A stretch of 64,000 bases of DNA, from positions 62,001 through 126,000 of the forward strand of contig CAVTVQ010000006.1 of the NCBI GenBank assembly GCA_963738205.1, in the 5' to 3' direction. Made by a program: the position numbers and the translations under genes. This document shows, piece by piece, positions 17,938-26,204 of this stretch. The notes beneath the pieces were generated by a model. It made no database searches, was not told the origin of the DNA, and saw nothing but the letters and a program-made list of their open reading frames with translations. This DNA is from DATFQE01 sp963738205 (GTDB lineage Bacteria > Actinomycetota > Thermoleophilia > Gaiellales > Gaiellaceae). The stretch's first letter is position 1. Each line of letters begins with the position of its first letter.

Positions 17938-19497
17938 CTACATCCGGAAGATGCCGAACTTACTCTCGGGGATCGGCGCGTTCAGCGCGGCCGAGATCCC
18001 CAGGGCCAGCACGCGCCTGGTGTCGAGCGGGTCGATGATCCCGTCGTCCCACAACCGCGCCGTCGAGTAGTACGGGTTGCCCTCCGCCTCGTACTTGCCG
18101 CGGATCTCGTCCGGGTCGGCGTCGCCGACCATCGTCAGGACGGTGGCCGCCTGGTCGCCGCCCATCACCGAGATGCGCGCGTTCGGCCACATCCACAGCT
18201 GACGAGGCCCGTATGCCCGTCCGCACATGCCGTAGTTGCCCGCCCCGAACGAGCCGCCGATCACGACCGTGAACTTGGGCACGTCCGCGCAGGCGACCGC
18301 CATCACGAGCTTCGCTCCGTCCCGGGCGATGCCGCCTGCCTCGTACTCGACGCCGACCATGAAGCCGGTGATGTTCTGCAGGAAGACCAGCGGGATCTTC
18401 CGCGCTGCGGCGAGCTCGATGAAGTGGGCGCCCTTCTGCGCCGACTCCGCGAAGAGCACGCCGTTGTTGGCCAGGATCGCCACCGGGTAGCCCTCGATGC
18501 GCGCGAAGCCGCAGACGAGCGTCTCGCCGTAGAGCTGCTTGAACTCCGAGAGGCGGCTGCCGTCGACGATGCGCGCGATCGCCTCCCGCGGGTCGAAGGG
18601 CTGCCGGTGGTCCTCGGGGATCAGCCCGTACAGCTCGCCGGGATCGGCGACCGGCAGCTCCGGCCCCGTCACGTCCCACGGCCCGTCCTTGCGCCGGTGC
18701 AGGTGGCGGACGATCGAGCGGGCGATCGCCAGCGCGTGCTCGTCGCTCGTGGCGTAGTGGTCGGCCACACCCGAGCGCCGCGCGTGCACGTCGGCGCCGC
18801 CGAGCTCCTCGGCGGTCACGTCCTGGCCGGTGGCCGCCTTCACGAGCGGCGGGCCACCGATGAAGATCGTTCCCGTCCCCCGCACGATGACGGTCTCGTC
18901 GCTCATCGCGGGCACGTAGGCGCCGCCGGCCGTGCACGAGCCCATCACGACGGCGATCTGGGGGATCCCCTTCGCGGACATGCGCGCCTGGTTGTAGAAG
19001 ATCCGGCCGAAGTGCTCGCGGTCCGGGAAGACCTCCGCCTGCAGCGGCAGGAACGCGCCGCCCGAGTCGACGAGGTAGAGGCACGGCAGGTGGTTCTGCT
19101 CCGCGATCTCCTGGGCGCGCAAGTGCTTCTTCACCGTGAGTGGGAAGTAGGAGCCGCCCTTGACCGTGGCGTCGTTCGCCACGATTACGCACTCCTGGCC
19201 CTCGACGACGCCGATGCCGGTGACGATGCCCGCCGAGGGCGCCTGGCCGTCGTACACCTCCCAGGCCGCGAGCGCGCCGACCTCGAGGAACGCGGTGCCG
19301 GGGTCGACCAGCCGGTCGATCCGCTCGCGGGCCGTCAGCTTCCCGCGCGAACGGTGCCGCTCTACGGCCCGTTCGCCGCCGCCGGCGGCGACCCTGGCGC
19401 TGGCCTCGCGCAGCTCGGCGACCAGCCCCTCCATCCTGGCCCGCCGGCGCTCGAAGGCCTCGGAGGCCCGGTCGACCTGGGAGCTCAGCACGGCCAC
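17938..19497 (-). CDS. Acyl-CoA carboxylase beta subunit (carboxyltransferase), methylcrotonyl/propionyl-CoA type
   Basis: Cytosolic subunit that transfers CO2 from carboxybiotin to an acyl-CoA. The 519 residues contain both crotonase-like halves: the N-terminal half with KLTARERIDRLVDPGT and GSCTAGGAYVPAMSDE, and the C-terminal half with ITGFMVGVEYEAGGIARDGA and GGSFGAGNYGMCGRAY. Those C-terminal motifs resemble methylcrotonyl-CoA carboxylase beta (LiuB) more than propionyl-CoA carboxylase, but substrate needs a test. GTG 19497 is the start. Its alpha partner is probably the gene at 10224-11837, about 6 kb away, on the same strand. Confidence 0.92.
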   Translation of the reverse strand: MAVLSSQVDRASEAFERRRARMEGLVAELREASARVAAGGGERAVERHRSRGKLTARERIDRLVDPGTAFLEVGALAAWEVYDGQAPSAGIVTGIGVVEGQECVIVANDATVKGGSYFPLTVKKHLRAQEIAEQNHLPCLYLVDSGGAFLPLQAEVFPDREHFGRIFYNQARMSAKGIPQIAVVMGSCTAGGAYVPAMSDETVIVRGTGTIFIGGPPLVKAATGQDVTAEELGGADVHARRSGVADHYATSDEHALAIARSIVRHLHRRKDGPWDVTGPELPVADPGELYGLIPEDHRQPFDPREAIARIVDGSRLSEFKQLYGETLVCGFARIEGYPVAILANNGVLFAESAQKGAHFIELAAARKIPLVFLQNITGFMVGVEYEAGGIARDGAKLVMAVACADVPKFTVVIGGSFGAGNYGMCGRAYGPRQLWMWPNARISVMGGDQAATVLTMVGDADPDEIRGKYEAEGNPYYSTARLWDDGIIDPLDTRRVLALGISAALNAPIPESKFGIFRM

Positions 19498-19605
19498 GGG
19501 CTCAGACTAACCAGCAGGGGGGACCGAAGGTCCTATTCACAAGAGGCCAATCCTGGACCACAGTTGGACGAGTGGGGCGGTAACGAGCGGCCTCACTTGC
19601 GGCAA

Positions 19606-19833
19606 ATGAAGGTCCGAGTCCAACACGCCCACCGCGTGGACGATCTCGTCCAGCACCTCCGGCGCTCCGGCTGCGTCGCGGTGCCTTCCGAGGTGGAGGC
19701 CCACGACCAGAGCGTCACCGTCGACGTCCAGGTTCCCGACGCGCTCGACGAGGAGCAGGCCCGGATGGAGGTCGAGCTCTATCTCCGGGTCTTCGAGGCG
19801 ACGCACCCGGGCAAGACCCAGATTCTCGCGTAA
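19606..19833 (+). CDS. Small conserved protein, 75 residues
   Basis: Opens at ATG 19606 (MKVRVQHAHRVDDLVQHLRR) and ends TAA 19833. The beta-alpha pattern with a short hydrophobic strand (SVTVDVQVPDA) and an acidic helix (EQARMEVELYLRVFE) suggests a small compact domain. Third positions are GC-rich as in neighbouring genes. An in-frame opening runs further upstream, but that is antisense to the carboxylase gene. Function not recognised. Confidence 0.5.
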   Translation: MKVRVQHAHRVDDLVQHLRRSGCVAVPSEVEAHDQSVTVDVQVPDALDEEQARMEVELYLRVFEATHPGKTQILA

Positions 19834-19885
19834 GCCCTCAATCCGAGGGATGAAACGGCACGCGAGATGTGCCGATTCTGCGGCC

Positions 19886-20323
19886 ATGCGCCGCCTTGCC
19901 GCCTTCGCGGCGGCGGCCGTGCTCGTCACGACCGCCGCAGACGCGTTCGCGACGATCGTGCCTCAGAAAGGCATGTCGGGCGTGGCGCTCGGGATGACGA
20001 AGGCGCAGGTGCGTGCGCGGCTCGGCGGGCCGGTCGGCACCGGGCCTGGACGCTGGTACTACGCGCGCGTGTGGGTCGGCTTCCGCGCCGGCCGCGTCAC
20101 CGAGGTGACGACGACGCGCGGCACCGAGCGTCTGCCGAACGGCCTCGGCGTCGATTCGACGGAATCGTCGCTTCGGGCGTCCTACCCGGGACTGACCTGC
20201 GCAGCTGCCACGCCGTTCCGTCGCTGCCGCCTCGGAAGCGGTGCCCCGGGGACGCGTGTGACCGACTTCATGATCGGCCACGGCCGCGTGCTGCAGATCA
20301 CGGTCGCGCTGCTACAGGGCTAG
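19886..20323 (+). CDS. Secreted protein with BamE/SmpA-like domain
   Basis: A 145-residue exported protein. ATG 19886 starts an N-terminal signal (RRLAAFAAAAVLV to ADAFA); an upstream ATG at 19850 would add 12 polar residues before the signal and is less likely. The mature part begins SGVALGMTKAQVRARLG, the GMT..eV...LG pattern shared by BamE/SmpA-like small domains, which often mediate protein contacts in the envelope. Two Cys near the C-terminus (LTCAAA and FRRCRLG) could form a disulfide. Its stop shares the four bases CTAG with the stop of the convergent Hcp-like gene. Confidence 0.6.
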   Translation: MRRLAAFAAAAVLVTTAADAFATIVPQKGMSGVALGMTKAQVRARLGGPVGTGPGRWYYARVWVGFRAGRVTEVTTTRGTERLPNGLGVDSTESSLRASYPGLTCAAATPFRRCRLGSGAPGTRVTDFMIGHGRVLQITVALLQG

Positions 20324-20946
20324 AGCCGCTCGGGCTCGGCCCACTTGTCGCTGTAGACCTCCCCGCCGCGACTGCCGGGGGTGTTCCACTCGATGCCCTC
20401 GTAGACGAAGCTGAGCAGGACCTGGTCCTCGTCGAGGTCTTCCATGAGCGAGACGGTGACGTTGGTGAGCGTGATTGTCTGGCTCGGGCGGAAGATCGTG
20501 ATCTTCTTGATCGTCTTGTTCTCGATGCCGGCCTGACGGAACGGGACGGTGCCCTCGCTCGTCGGGAGCGTCACCGTCACCGGCGAGTGCTGGCGCTTAC
20601 CGGTCGCCCGCCCCGAGGACACGTCCCGCGGCGACGTCACCTTGTGGCTGAACTTCCTGACCTCGAACTGGCCCGCGTGCGCCTTGTCCGCGACCGGCCC
20701 CGGAATGTCCTCGACGAGCATGAACGTCCGCCACTCCTTCGTGCTGGGAGACGGCTTGGGTGCCGCCTCGTCGCGCTGGAGCTGCGGGCCGGCGACGACC
20801 TGCTGGAGCGCACGATTTCCGCCGCTCCGCTGCAGCTCCTCGAGCACCCCGGCGCGCTTGCCCTCGTCGAGCTGAGCGAGCTCGGGCTTACCCGCGCGCG
20901 CGGCTTCGCGCTCGAGCTCTTCTTCCCAGCGGCGGCGTTTCGCCAT
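20320..20946 (-). CDS. Hcp-like (T6SS_HCP) domain protein with eCIS-cargo type N-terminus
   Basis: A 208-residue protein in two parts. The first 60 or so residues are charged and contain LQRSGGNRALQQVV followed by QLQRD, matching the RSAGNRAV..LLQRQ segment that marks proteins associated with extracellular contractile injection systems. The remainder resembles an Hcp tube domain: FMLVEDIPG near its start, the conserved F(E)VRKFSHKV strand, the polar SGRATGKRQHSPVTVT loop and closing strands ITLTNVTVSLM and SFVYEGIEW. ATG 20946 is chosen; an upstream extension is Arg/Pro-rich shadow. No sheath, baseplate or AAA gene is nearby, so any injection apparatus would be elsewhere. Confidence 0.6.
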   Translation of the reverse strand: MAKRRRWEEELEREAARAGKPELAQLDEGKRAGVLEELQRSGGNRALQQVVAGPQLQRDEAAPKPSPSTKEWRTFMLVEDIPGPVADKAHAGQFEVRKFSHKVTSPRDVSSGRATGKRQHSPVTVTLPTSEGTVPFRQAGIENKTIKKITIFRPSQTITLTNVTVSLMEDLDEDQVLLSFVYEGIEWNTPGSRGGEVYSDKWAEPERL

Positions 20947-20989
20947 GCCCGTCGATGCTAACGCGCGGCTCTCGACCGCACAATGAGCG

Positions 20990-21691
20990 CTAGCCTTTTG
21001 CCGCCTCGACGTCGGCTTCGGCCCGCTCGACCGCTGCGGACGCCTCGTCCGCCTCGCCGCGGGCGCGCTCCGCGGCCTTTTCGGCCTCCCGGGCTGCACG
21101 ATCGAGCTCCCGCTGCTTCGTCTTCGCCTCTCGGAGTGCCGTCTGCGCCTCTGCCAGGCGTCGTGCTCGGCTGCCGTCGTCGCCCTTCGCCGTCGGGGCG
21201 CGCGCCTTGGACGGTGCGAAGCTCAGCCCGGCGAGTGCGTCGAAGCCGCCGGGCTCGGGCTCCTCGGTGAGCCGTCCGGCGGCGAGTCGAGCGGCGAGCT
21301 CCTCGTCCGCAGAGGCGTCGCGGAAGGTGGACACGATGCGCTCCAGCATCGGATCGGTCGGGTCGCCGAGCAGGCTCCGGGCCGCGTCGCGCAATCGTCG
21401 CAGCGCGGCGCTCTGACGCGTCTGTGCCGCGGCGAAGGCGTCGCGGTCGCCCTTGCCCAGGGCCTTCCGCAGCTCCTCGCTCGCCGATAGCAGCTCGTCG
21501 ACGGCAGGCCGGTTCCGCCGTGCCAGCTGGTTCGCCGTCCACACGGGCAGGGAAGGCTTGCGTGCGCCGCCGACCTCTGCCGCCTCGTCGGCGCGTCCTT
21601 CGGCCTTCAGCTGCTTTGCGAGCGCTGTCCGGCGTGGGATGAACTCGTCGAGCGGGGCCGAGTAGAGCTCGTCGAGGTGGGCCTCGTCCAT
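20990..21691 (-). CDS. Coiled-coil protein of unknown function (Ku neighbour)
   Basis: A 233-residue soluble protein. The N-terminal half (ELYSAPLDEFIPRRTALAKQLKAEGR, then LPVWTANQLARRNR) is a pattern seen in uncharacterised actinobacterial proteins. The C-terminal 80 residues are a highly charged Ala/Glu/Arg-rich coiled coil. It starts 10 bp after the stop of ku and is probably cotranscribed with it, which might link it to DNA ends or nucleoid structure; that is inference only. Confidence 0.6.
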   Translation of the reverse strand: MDEAHLDELYSAPLDEFIPRRTALAKQLKAEGRADEAAEVGGARKPSLPVWTANQLARRNRPAVDELLSASEELRKALGKGDRDAFAAAQTRQSAALRRLRDAARSLLGDPTDPMLERIVSTFRDASADEELAARLAAGRLTEEPEPGGFDALAGLSFAPSKARAPTAKGDDGSRARRLAEAQTALREAKTKQRELDRAAREAEKAAERARGEADEASAAVERAEADVEAAKG

Positions 21692-21701
21692 GCCGCAGAG
21701 G

Positions 21702-22610
21702 CTACGCGGCCTCGAGCGCCTCGATCAGCTCCTCTTTCGACATGTCCGAACGGCCGGGGATATCGGCCTGCTTGGCCCGCTGGTAGAGCTCGTCCTTGGA
21801 CAGGCCGCCGAGGCCGTCGCGCCGACGCTTGCCGTTCGACCTTCCCGCCTTCAGGCTCTCGCGGAGGGCCGTCATCAGGTCCGGCACCTCCTCGCGCTCC
21901 GGCTCGACCGGCTCGACGTGGACGTCCTTGCCCTTGCGCTTGCGCTCGATGATCTCGCGGAGGGCGTCGCGATAGGTGTCCTTGTACTGCTCCGGCCGGA
22001 ACGAGCCGGCGAACGAGTCGATCAGCTGCCGCGCCAACTCGAGCTCCTGCTTCGAGATCGTCGCGCGTTTCGGCTTGAGCTCGTCGATCGGCCTGATCTC
22101 GTCGGCGAAGTACATCCTCTCGAGCGTGATCACGCCGTCCCGCACGCGCAGGCAGCCGAGGTGCTGCTTGTCGCGCATCACGTACTTGGCGACGCCCGCG
22201 AGACCGGAGTCCTCCATCGCTTGCCGCAGCAGCGAGTAGACCTTGTCAGCACCCCCGTCGGGGCCCAGGTAGTACGTTCGCTCGAAGTAGATCGGGTCGA
22301 TCTCGTCGTCTGGCACGAAGTCGCGGATGTCGATCGTCTTGAAGCCCTCGGCGTGGGCGGCCGCGGACTCGAAGTCCTCGTCGGTCAGGTAGACGTACTC
22401 GCCCTTCTCGTACTCGAAGGCCTTGACGATCTCCGAGTCGGGCACGGGCTTGCCCTCCTTCTTGCAGACCTTCTCGTAGCCGATGCGGCTGTCGTCCTTG
22501 GAGTGCAGGAGGTGGAAGTGCAGCTTGTGCTCATCGATCGCGCTGTACATGCGCACGGGCACGTTCACGAGCCCAAAGGAGATCGCCCCCGACCAGATCG
22601 CACGCGGCAT
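21702..22610 (-). CDS. ku: Ku protein (non-homologous end joining)
   Basis: Homodimeric ring protein that binds DNA double-strand ends and recruits ligase D. The 302 residues begin PRAIWSGAISFGLVNVPVRMY, the standard bacterial Ku N-terminus, and contain the core beta-barrel motif YEFEKGEYVYLTDEDFE (here EYEKGEYVYLTDEDFES) and the basic C-terminal tail (ERKRKGKDVHVEP ... SNGKRRRDG) ending in a SAP-like helix pair (LSKDELYQRAKQADI). ATG 22610 is the correct start; the frame to 22700 adds non-homologous residues. No ligD is in the window. Confidence 0.95.
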   Translation of the reverse strand: MPRAIWSGAISFGLVNVPVRMYSAIDEHKLHFHLLHSKDDSRIGYEKVCKKEGKPVPDSEIVKAFEYEKGEYVYLTDEDFESAAAHAEGFKTIDIRDFVPDDEIDPIYFERTYYLGPDGGADKVYSLLRQAMEDSGLAGVAKYVMRDKQHLGCLRVRDGVITLERMYFADEIRPIDELKPKRATISKQELELARQLIDSFAGSFRPEQYKDTYRDALREIIERKRKGKDVHVEPVEPEREEVPDLMTALRESLKAGRSNGKRRRDGLGGLSKDELYQRAKQADIPGRSDMSKEELIEALEAA

Positions 22611-22662
22611 GGGTTTGCCGTTCCCCTTGCCGCGGGTCGGGAAACGGCATAGGTTCGGGCCG

Positions 22663-23470
22663 GTGAGCGGCTTCGAGACCAGGCGCGAGGCCGAGGTCAC
22701 CCCGACGGCGGGCGCCGACCCAGCCGCTCGAGGCGCAGCCGCTCCCGGGCGTCGAGCTGCTTCGCAGCCTGTCCAGAAGCGCCGGCAACCGGGCGGTTAC
22801 CGCGCTGCTGCAGCGGCACGGGGCGCACGTCGCCAACCGCACCTCGACCGGCGCCAGGACGACGTGGGCGCAGGTGGAGGCCGACCTGAGCTTCTCGGCC
22901 TACGGTTGGGAGGCGATGGGAATCCTGAAGGACAACAGGATCAAGCTCGACCTCAGCACCTCGGGCCCGGTGGCCGGCTTCGCACCCGACCAGAACCGCT
23001 GCTTCATCAACCTCTCGATGCCCTCGTACGAGATCGCGGCCTACTTCGTGCACGAGATGTACCACGCGTCGCAGTTCCACGGCGGGCGCTCGCCGGGGGC
23101 GAAGACCAAAGCCGAGGATCCCTGGGTTGCGCAGATGGTGACCGAGGAGGTCGAGGGGACGGTCAAGGGCTTCATGCACAAGCTCTCGCTCGAGCGGTTC
23201 GGCCGTGCGCCGGCGAACGACACGCCCGCCGGGATGAATCGTTTCCGCGGTGCGTACGAGTACGCCTACAAGCAGGCGATCGGCGAAGGCCTCGAGCCGG
23301 CAGAGGCGAAGCAGCGCGGGCTGGCGAACGGGGCCAAGATGATTCGTTGGATGTTCAAGCGGCCCTCGAAGCGGCTGTCCGCCGAGTTGCAGCCGAACCA
23401 GTTCGAGACCTACGAGGAGTACTACCGGCGCGAGTGGAACCAGCAGAACGTGCCGAAGTCGAAGCCCTGA
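22663..23470 (+). CDS. eCIS-cargo type protein with HExxH metallopeptidase-like domain, frameshifted
   Basis: GTG 22663 opens a frame reading VSGFETRREAEVTPTAGADP. From about 22718 the coding signal moves to the next frame, which has no canonical start before 22874 but encodes LLRSLSRSAGNRAVTALLQR, an almost ideal copy of the segment found in cargo of extracellular contractile injection systems. That frame continues to 23470 with AAYFVHEMYHASQFHGG, an HExxH zinc site (codons 23051-23065), and a downstream EEVEGTVKGFMHKL helix that may give the third ligand. One surplus C in GACCCAG would join both parts. A putative secreted or injected metallopeptidase is the best reading. Confidence 0.6.
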
Positions 23471-24348
23471 CCGACGTTCGCATTCCGGCTGCGCTGGACT
23501 GGTGGCGCTCCGAGCCCGGTGGGGCGGAGTGGCTTCAGCGCCTGCCGCGGCTCGTGCGCGAGCTCTCTGACCGGTGGGAGATCGAGATCGGCGCGCCGTT
23601 CGACGCCGAGATCTCGCTCGTCGCGCCGGTCACGCGGGCCGACGGGAGTCGCGCCGTGCTGAAGGTGAACTCCCCACAGCCCGACAGCGAGCACGAGCCG
23701 CAGGCGCTCGCCCACTGGGACGGCGTCGGTGCCGCGCGGCTGCTCGACCACGACACCGAACGGCGCGCCCTGCTCGTCGAGCGCTGCGATCCCGGCGACC
23801 AGCTGTGGTCCGTGGCCGACGACGACGAGGCGACCCTGATCGGCGCCGCGGTCCTGCGCCGCCTCTGGCGGCCGCCGGACGACGTCGGCTACCGCACGCT
23901 GGCCGACGCGGCGGCGGTCTGGGCCGAGGAGCTCCCCGATCGCTGGGAGACGGCGGGCCGGCCGTACGAGCGTCGGCTCGTGGACGAGACGGTTGCCTGG
24001 CTCGGCGAGCTGGCGCCGACGCAGCCCGAGCTCGTGCTTGCGCACCAGGATCTGCACGGCGGCAACGTCCTGCGGTCGCAGCGTGAGCCCTGGCTCGCTA
24101 TCGACCCGCAGCCGCTCGTCGCCGAGCGCGCGTTCGATACCGCCTCGCTTCTGCGCGACCGCCGTCCCGAGCTGGCGCTCGACCCGAATCCGGAGCGGCG
24201 GCTGCGCCGTCGCCTCGACCTGCTCTCGGACGAGCTCGGGCTCGACCGGGAACGGATGCGCGGCTGGGCGGTCGTGCACGCAGTGGCCTGGAACGGCGAC
24301 GAGCAGATGATCGCCTGCGCGCGCGCGTTCTCAAGCATTTCGCCCTAG
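23434..24348 (+). CDS. Aminoglycoside/hydroxyurea phosphotransferase family kinase (streptomycin 6-kinase-like)
   Basis: A protein-kinase-like fold antibiotic kinase of the APH(6) family. The features are the ATP-binding half (SRAVLKVNSP with the conserved Lys), the catalytic loop LAHQDLHGGNVL with the Asp base, and the metal-binding IDPQPLVAERAFDTASLLRD. Members phosphorylate streptomycin; many environmental homologues have no proven drug substrate. The start is uncertain: GTG 23434 overlaps the preceding gene by 37 bp, while homologues usually begin near the CTG at 23467 that overlaps the preceding TGA. Length from 23434 is 304 residues. Confidence 0.82.
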   Translation: MEPAERAEVEALTDVRIPAALDWWRSEPGGAEWLQRLPRLVRELSDRWEIEIGAPFDAEISLVAPVTRADGSRAVLKVNSPQPDSEHEPQALAHWDGVGAARLLDHDTERRALLVERCDPGDQLWSVADDDEATLIGAAVLRRLWRPPDDVGYRTLADAAAVWAEELPDRWETAGRPYERRLVDETVAWLGELAPTQPELVLAHQDLHGGNVLRSQREPWLAIDPQPLVAERAFDTASLLRDRRPELALDPNPERRLRRRLDLLSDELGLDRERMRGWAVVHAVAWNGDEQMIACARAFSSISP

Positions 24349-24367
24349 CTGCCGATCACTCGTTCGA

Positions 24368-25466
24368 GTGACTCGCTTTCTGAGCCTCTCTGTCCGTGTC
24401 TGGTGGGCTCCGGTGTTCGCCGCGACGATCGGGAGTGCCGCACTCGCGGTCGGCGCGGACACCGGAGACCTGCCGTTCTTCGTCCACTCCGCAGACGACC
24501 TGTTCACGCGCGGCTGGGCGGATGCGTACGCGAATCCGGATCTCCAGGTCGGCCCGCTGCAGCTGCTCCTCCTCGCGGTCGCCGACGCCGCCGCGCGCGC
24601 CCTCTCGGTCTCGACCTTCACGCTGCTCGCGTTCGCCCTCCCGATCGGCGTGACCGCGCTGCTCCTGCTCGTCCTCGAGGGCCTGCTCGCCGAGCGGCCG
24701 GAGCGCCGCGCCCGGACGCTCCTCGTCGCGGGAGTCGCCGCCGTCGCGATCGGCATCCCGACCTCGGCCTTCATGGACGGGCACCTGGCGCAGGCGGTCG
24801 TGCCGCTGCTCTGGCTGCTCGCCGGGCTCAAGGCTCGGGACGGACACGCGCTCGTCGCCGGTGCGCTGATCGGCCTCTCCGCCGGTTTCGAGGTCTGGGG
24901 GATGCTCGGCGCTGTCGTGCTCCTGCTCACGCCGCGGCTGCGGGAGGCGATCGTCGGCCTCGGGGTGCAGGTCACCGTCGCGGTCGCGCTGTTCGCGCCG
25001 TTCCTCGTCTTCGGCGAGTTCCGGATGCTCGACTACCACTGGGTCGTGAACGGCGACACGCGTGCTCAGCCTGGTCGTGCAGCCAGGCACCGACTTCACC
25101 TGGTGGATGCGGCTGGCGCAGGGCGGCGCTGCGCTCGCGATCGGCGCTGCGCTCGCCTGGCCGCTGCGGCGCACGATCCACGCGCTCTGGCTCGCGCCGC
25201 TCGCCGTGGTCGTCGTCAGGCTCGCGCTCGACCCGGTGCGCTACCCCTGGTACTGGCTGGCGGTCGAGGTGCTCGTCCTCGTCGGCGCTGTCGAGCTGCT
25301 GACGGGGGAGCGGTCTCCGGCGCCTGCGCGAGGCGCGGCTCAGCCCGAGCGGTTAGCCCGCGCGAGCTCCAGCTCGTCGCGCGCTCCCTGCAGGCACGCG
25401 CGGCGCCCGTACCGAGTCCCGACGCGCGCGCACACCGGCCGCACGCGGGCGAGCCGGTGGCGGTAG
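24368..25466 (+). CDS. Multi-pass membrane protein, GT87-like, interrupted by a frameshift
   Basis: From GTG 24368 a hydrophobic protein with about seven helices reads to near 25058 (DLPFFVHSADDLFTRGWADAY, then ... WVVNGDT). The same protein then continues in another frame from 25062 (VLSLVVQPGTDFTWWMRLAQGG ... YPWYWLAVEVLVLVGA). One extra base around 25060 (GACACGCGTG) explains the switch. The acidic first loop and helix arrangement recall GT87-type polyprenol-dependent glycosyltransferases, but this is weak. The C-terminus runs 127 bp into the convergent gene, so its true end is unclear. Confidence 0.5.
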
Positions 25467-26161
25467 ACGAACATGCCGACCTCGCCGATCTCCGCGTAGC
25501 AGGTGAAGCGGAGCTGCTCCCGCAACCGGAGGCCGTCGCAGGCATGCGGGGCGTGCAGCGCATAGAGCGACCCCCCGAGGCGCATGAACTGCATCGAGTT
25601 CTCCATCAGCACGCCGTCCGCGCAGCGGTCGACGCCGCCTCGTCGGATCCGCGACCGGCAGAGCCCCAGCGCCCGTGAGACGTCGTGCGCCGCCTCGTAC
25701 ATGTAGCGGTGGCCGAGCGCGTGGAAGCACGCGTCGCGAAGTTCCTCGGACGGGCGCCTCGCGCACGTGCGCGGCGTCGCGCCGAGACCGGCCGCGGCCT
25801 CCACGACGCCGTGCTGGTAGCCGTCGCTGCACTGCGTTCCGCCGAGCCCAAGGGCACGGTCGACGCTCTTCACGCGCGCCACGACCACGTGCGCGAGCTC
25901 GTGCGCCAGCGCGTGACAGTCGTCGAGCTGCCCACGGCGCACCGCGGCGTCGAGCTCGTCGAGCGTCGAGCGCACCTGCCCCGTGGCGGCAACGCGGCGA
26001 AAGCTGGGACGCAGGCATGCGGCGACCGCGGGCTCCGTCGCGCGGCGGAAGCAGGTCCCGGGCAGGCGTCCCGCCCGCCGGGCCCGCGCGGCCGACGGCG
26101 GCGCAAGGACGAGCAACGTGCAAAGGCCCAAGCCCAGTGCCGTCAACACACGCCCGCTCAT
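25340..26161 (-). CDS. Secreted His/Cys-rich protein of unknown function
   Basis: A 273-residue exported protein with a signal peptide (VLTALGLGLCTLLVLAPPSAA). The mature part is unusual: paired Cys/His motifs recur as CHALAHELAH, CSDGYQHGVVEAA, CFHALGHRYMYEAA and CADGVLMENSMQ, with other Cys at CTR, CDG, CYAE, CARV and CLQG. The spacing suggests disulfides around a His-rich centre that could bind a metal, but these are not CXXCH haem sites or a classical HExxH (HELAH would fit HExxH in form). I know of no function. ATG 26161 is divergent from the cyclic-nucleotide-binding gene. Confidence 0.55.
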   Translation of the reverse strand: MSGRVLTALGLGLCTLLVLAPPSAARARRAGRLPGTCFRRATEPAVAACLRPSFRRVAATGQVRSTLDELDAAVRRGQLDDCHALAHELAHVVVARVKSVDRALGLGGTQCSDGYQHGVVEAAAGLGATPRTCARRPSEELRDACFHALGHRYMYEAAHDVSRALGLCRSRIRRGGVDRCADGVLMENSMQFMRLGGSLYALHAPHACDGLRLREQLRFTCYAEIGEVGMFVYRHRLARVRPVCARVGTRYGRRACLQGARDELELARANRSG

Positions 26162-26204
26162 ACCTCCACTTTGGCACTCCTTGCGCACGTCGTACAGTTG
26201 CGGC

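Noticed and set aside
17548..19833. 761-codon plus-strand open frame
   Set aside because: Antisense shadow of the carboxylase beta gene; the peptide is His/Arg/Val-rich with no family pattern. Only its last 76 codons are kept as a separate small gene.
20320..23470. A complete type VI or contractile injection system
   Set aside because: Only an Hcp-like domain and two cargo-type leaders are present; no sheath, baseplate, spike or AAA gene is in the window.
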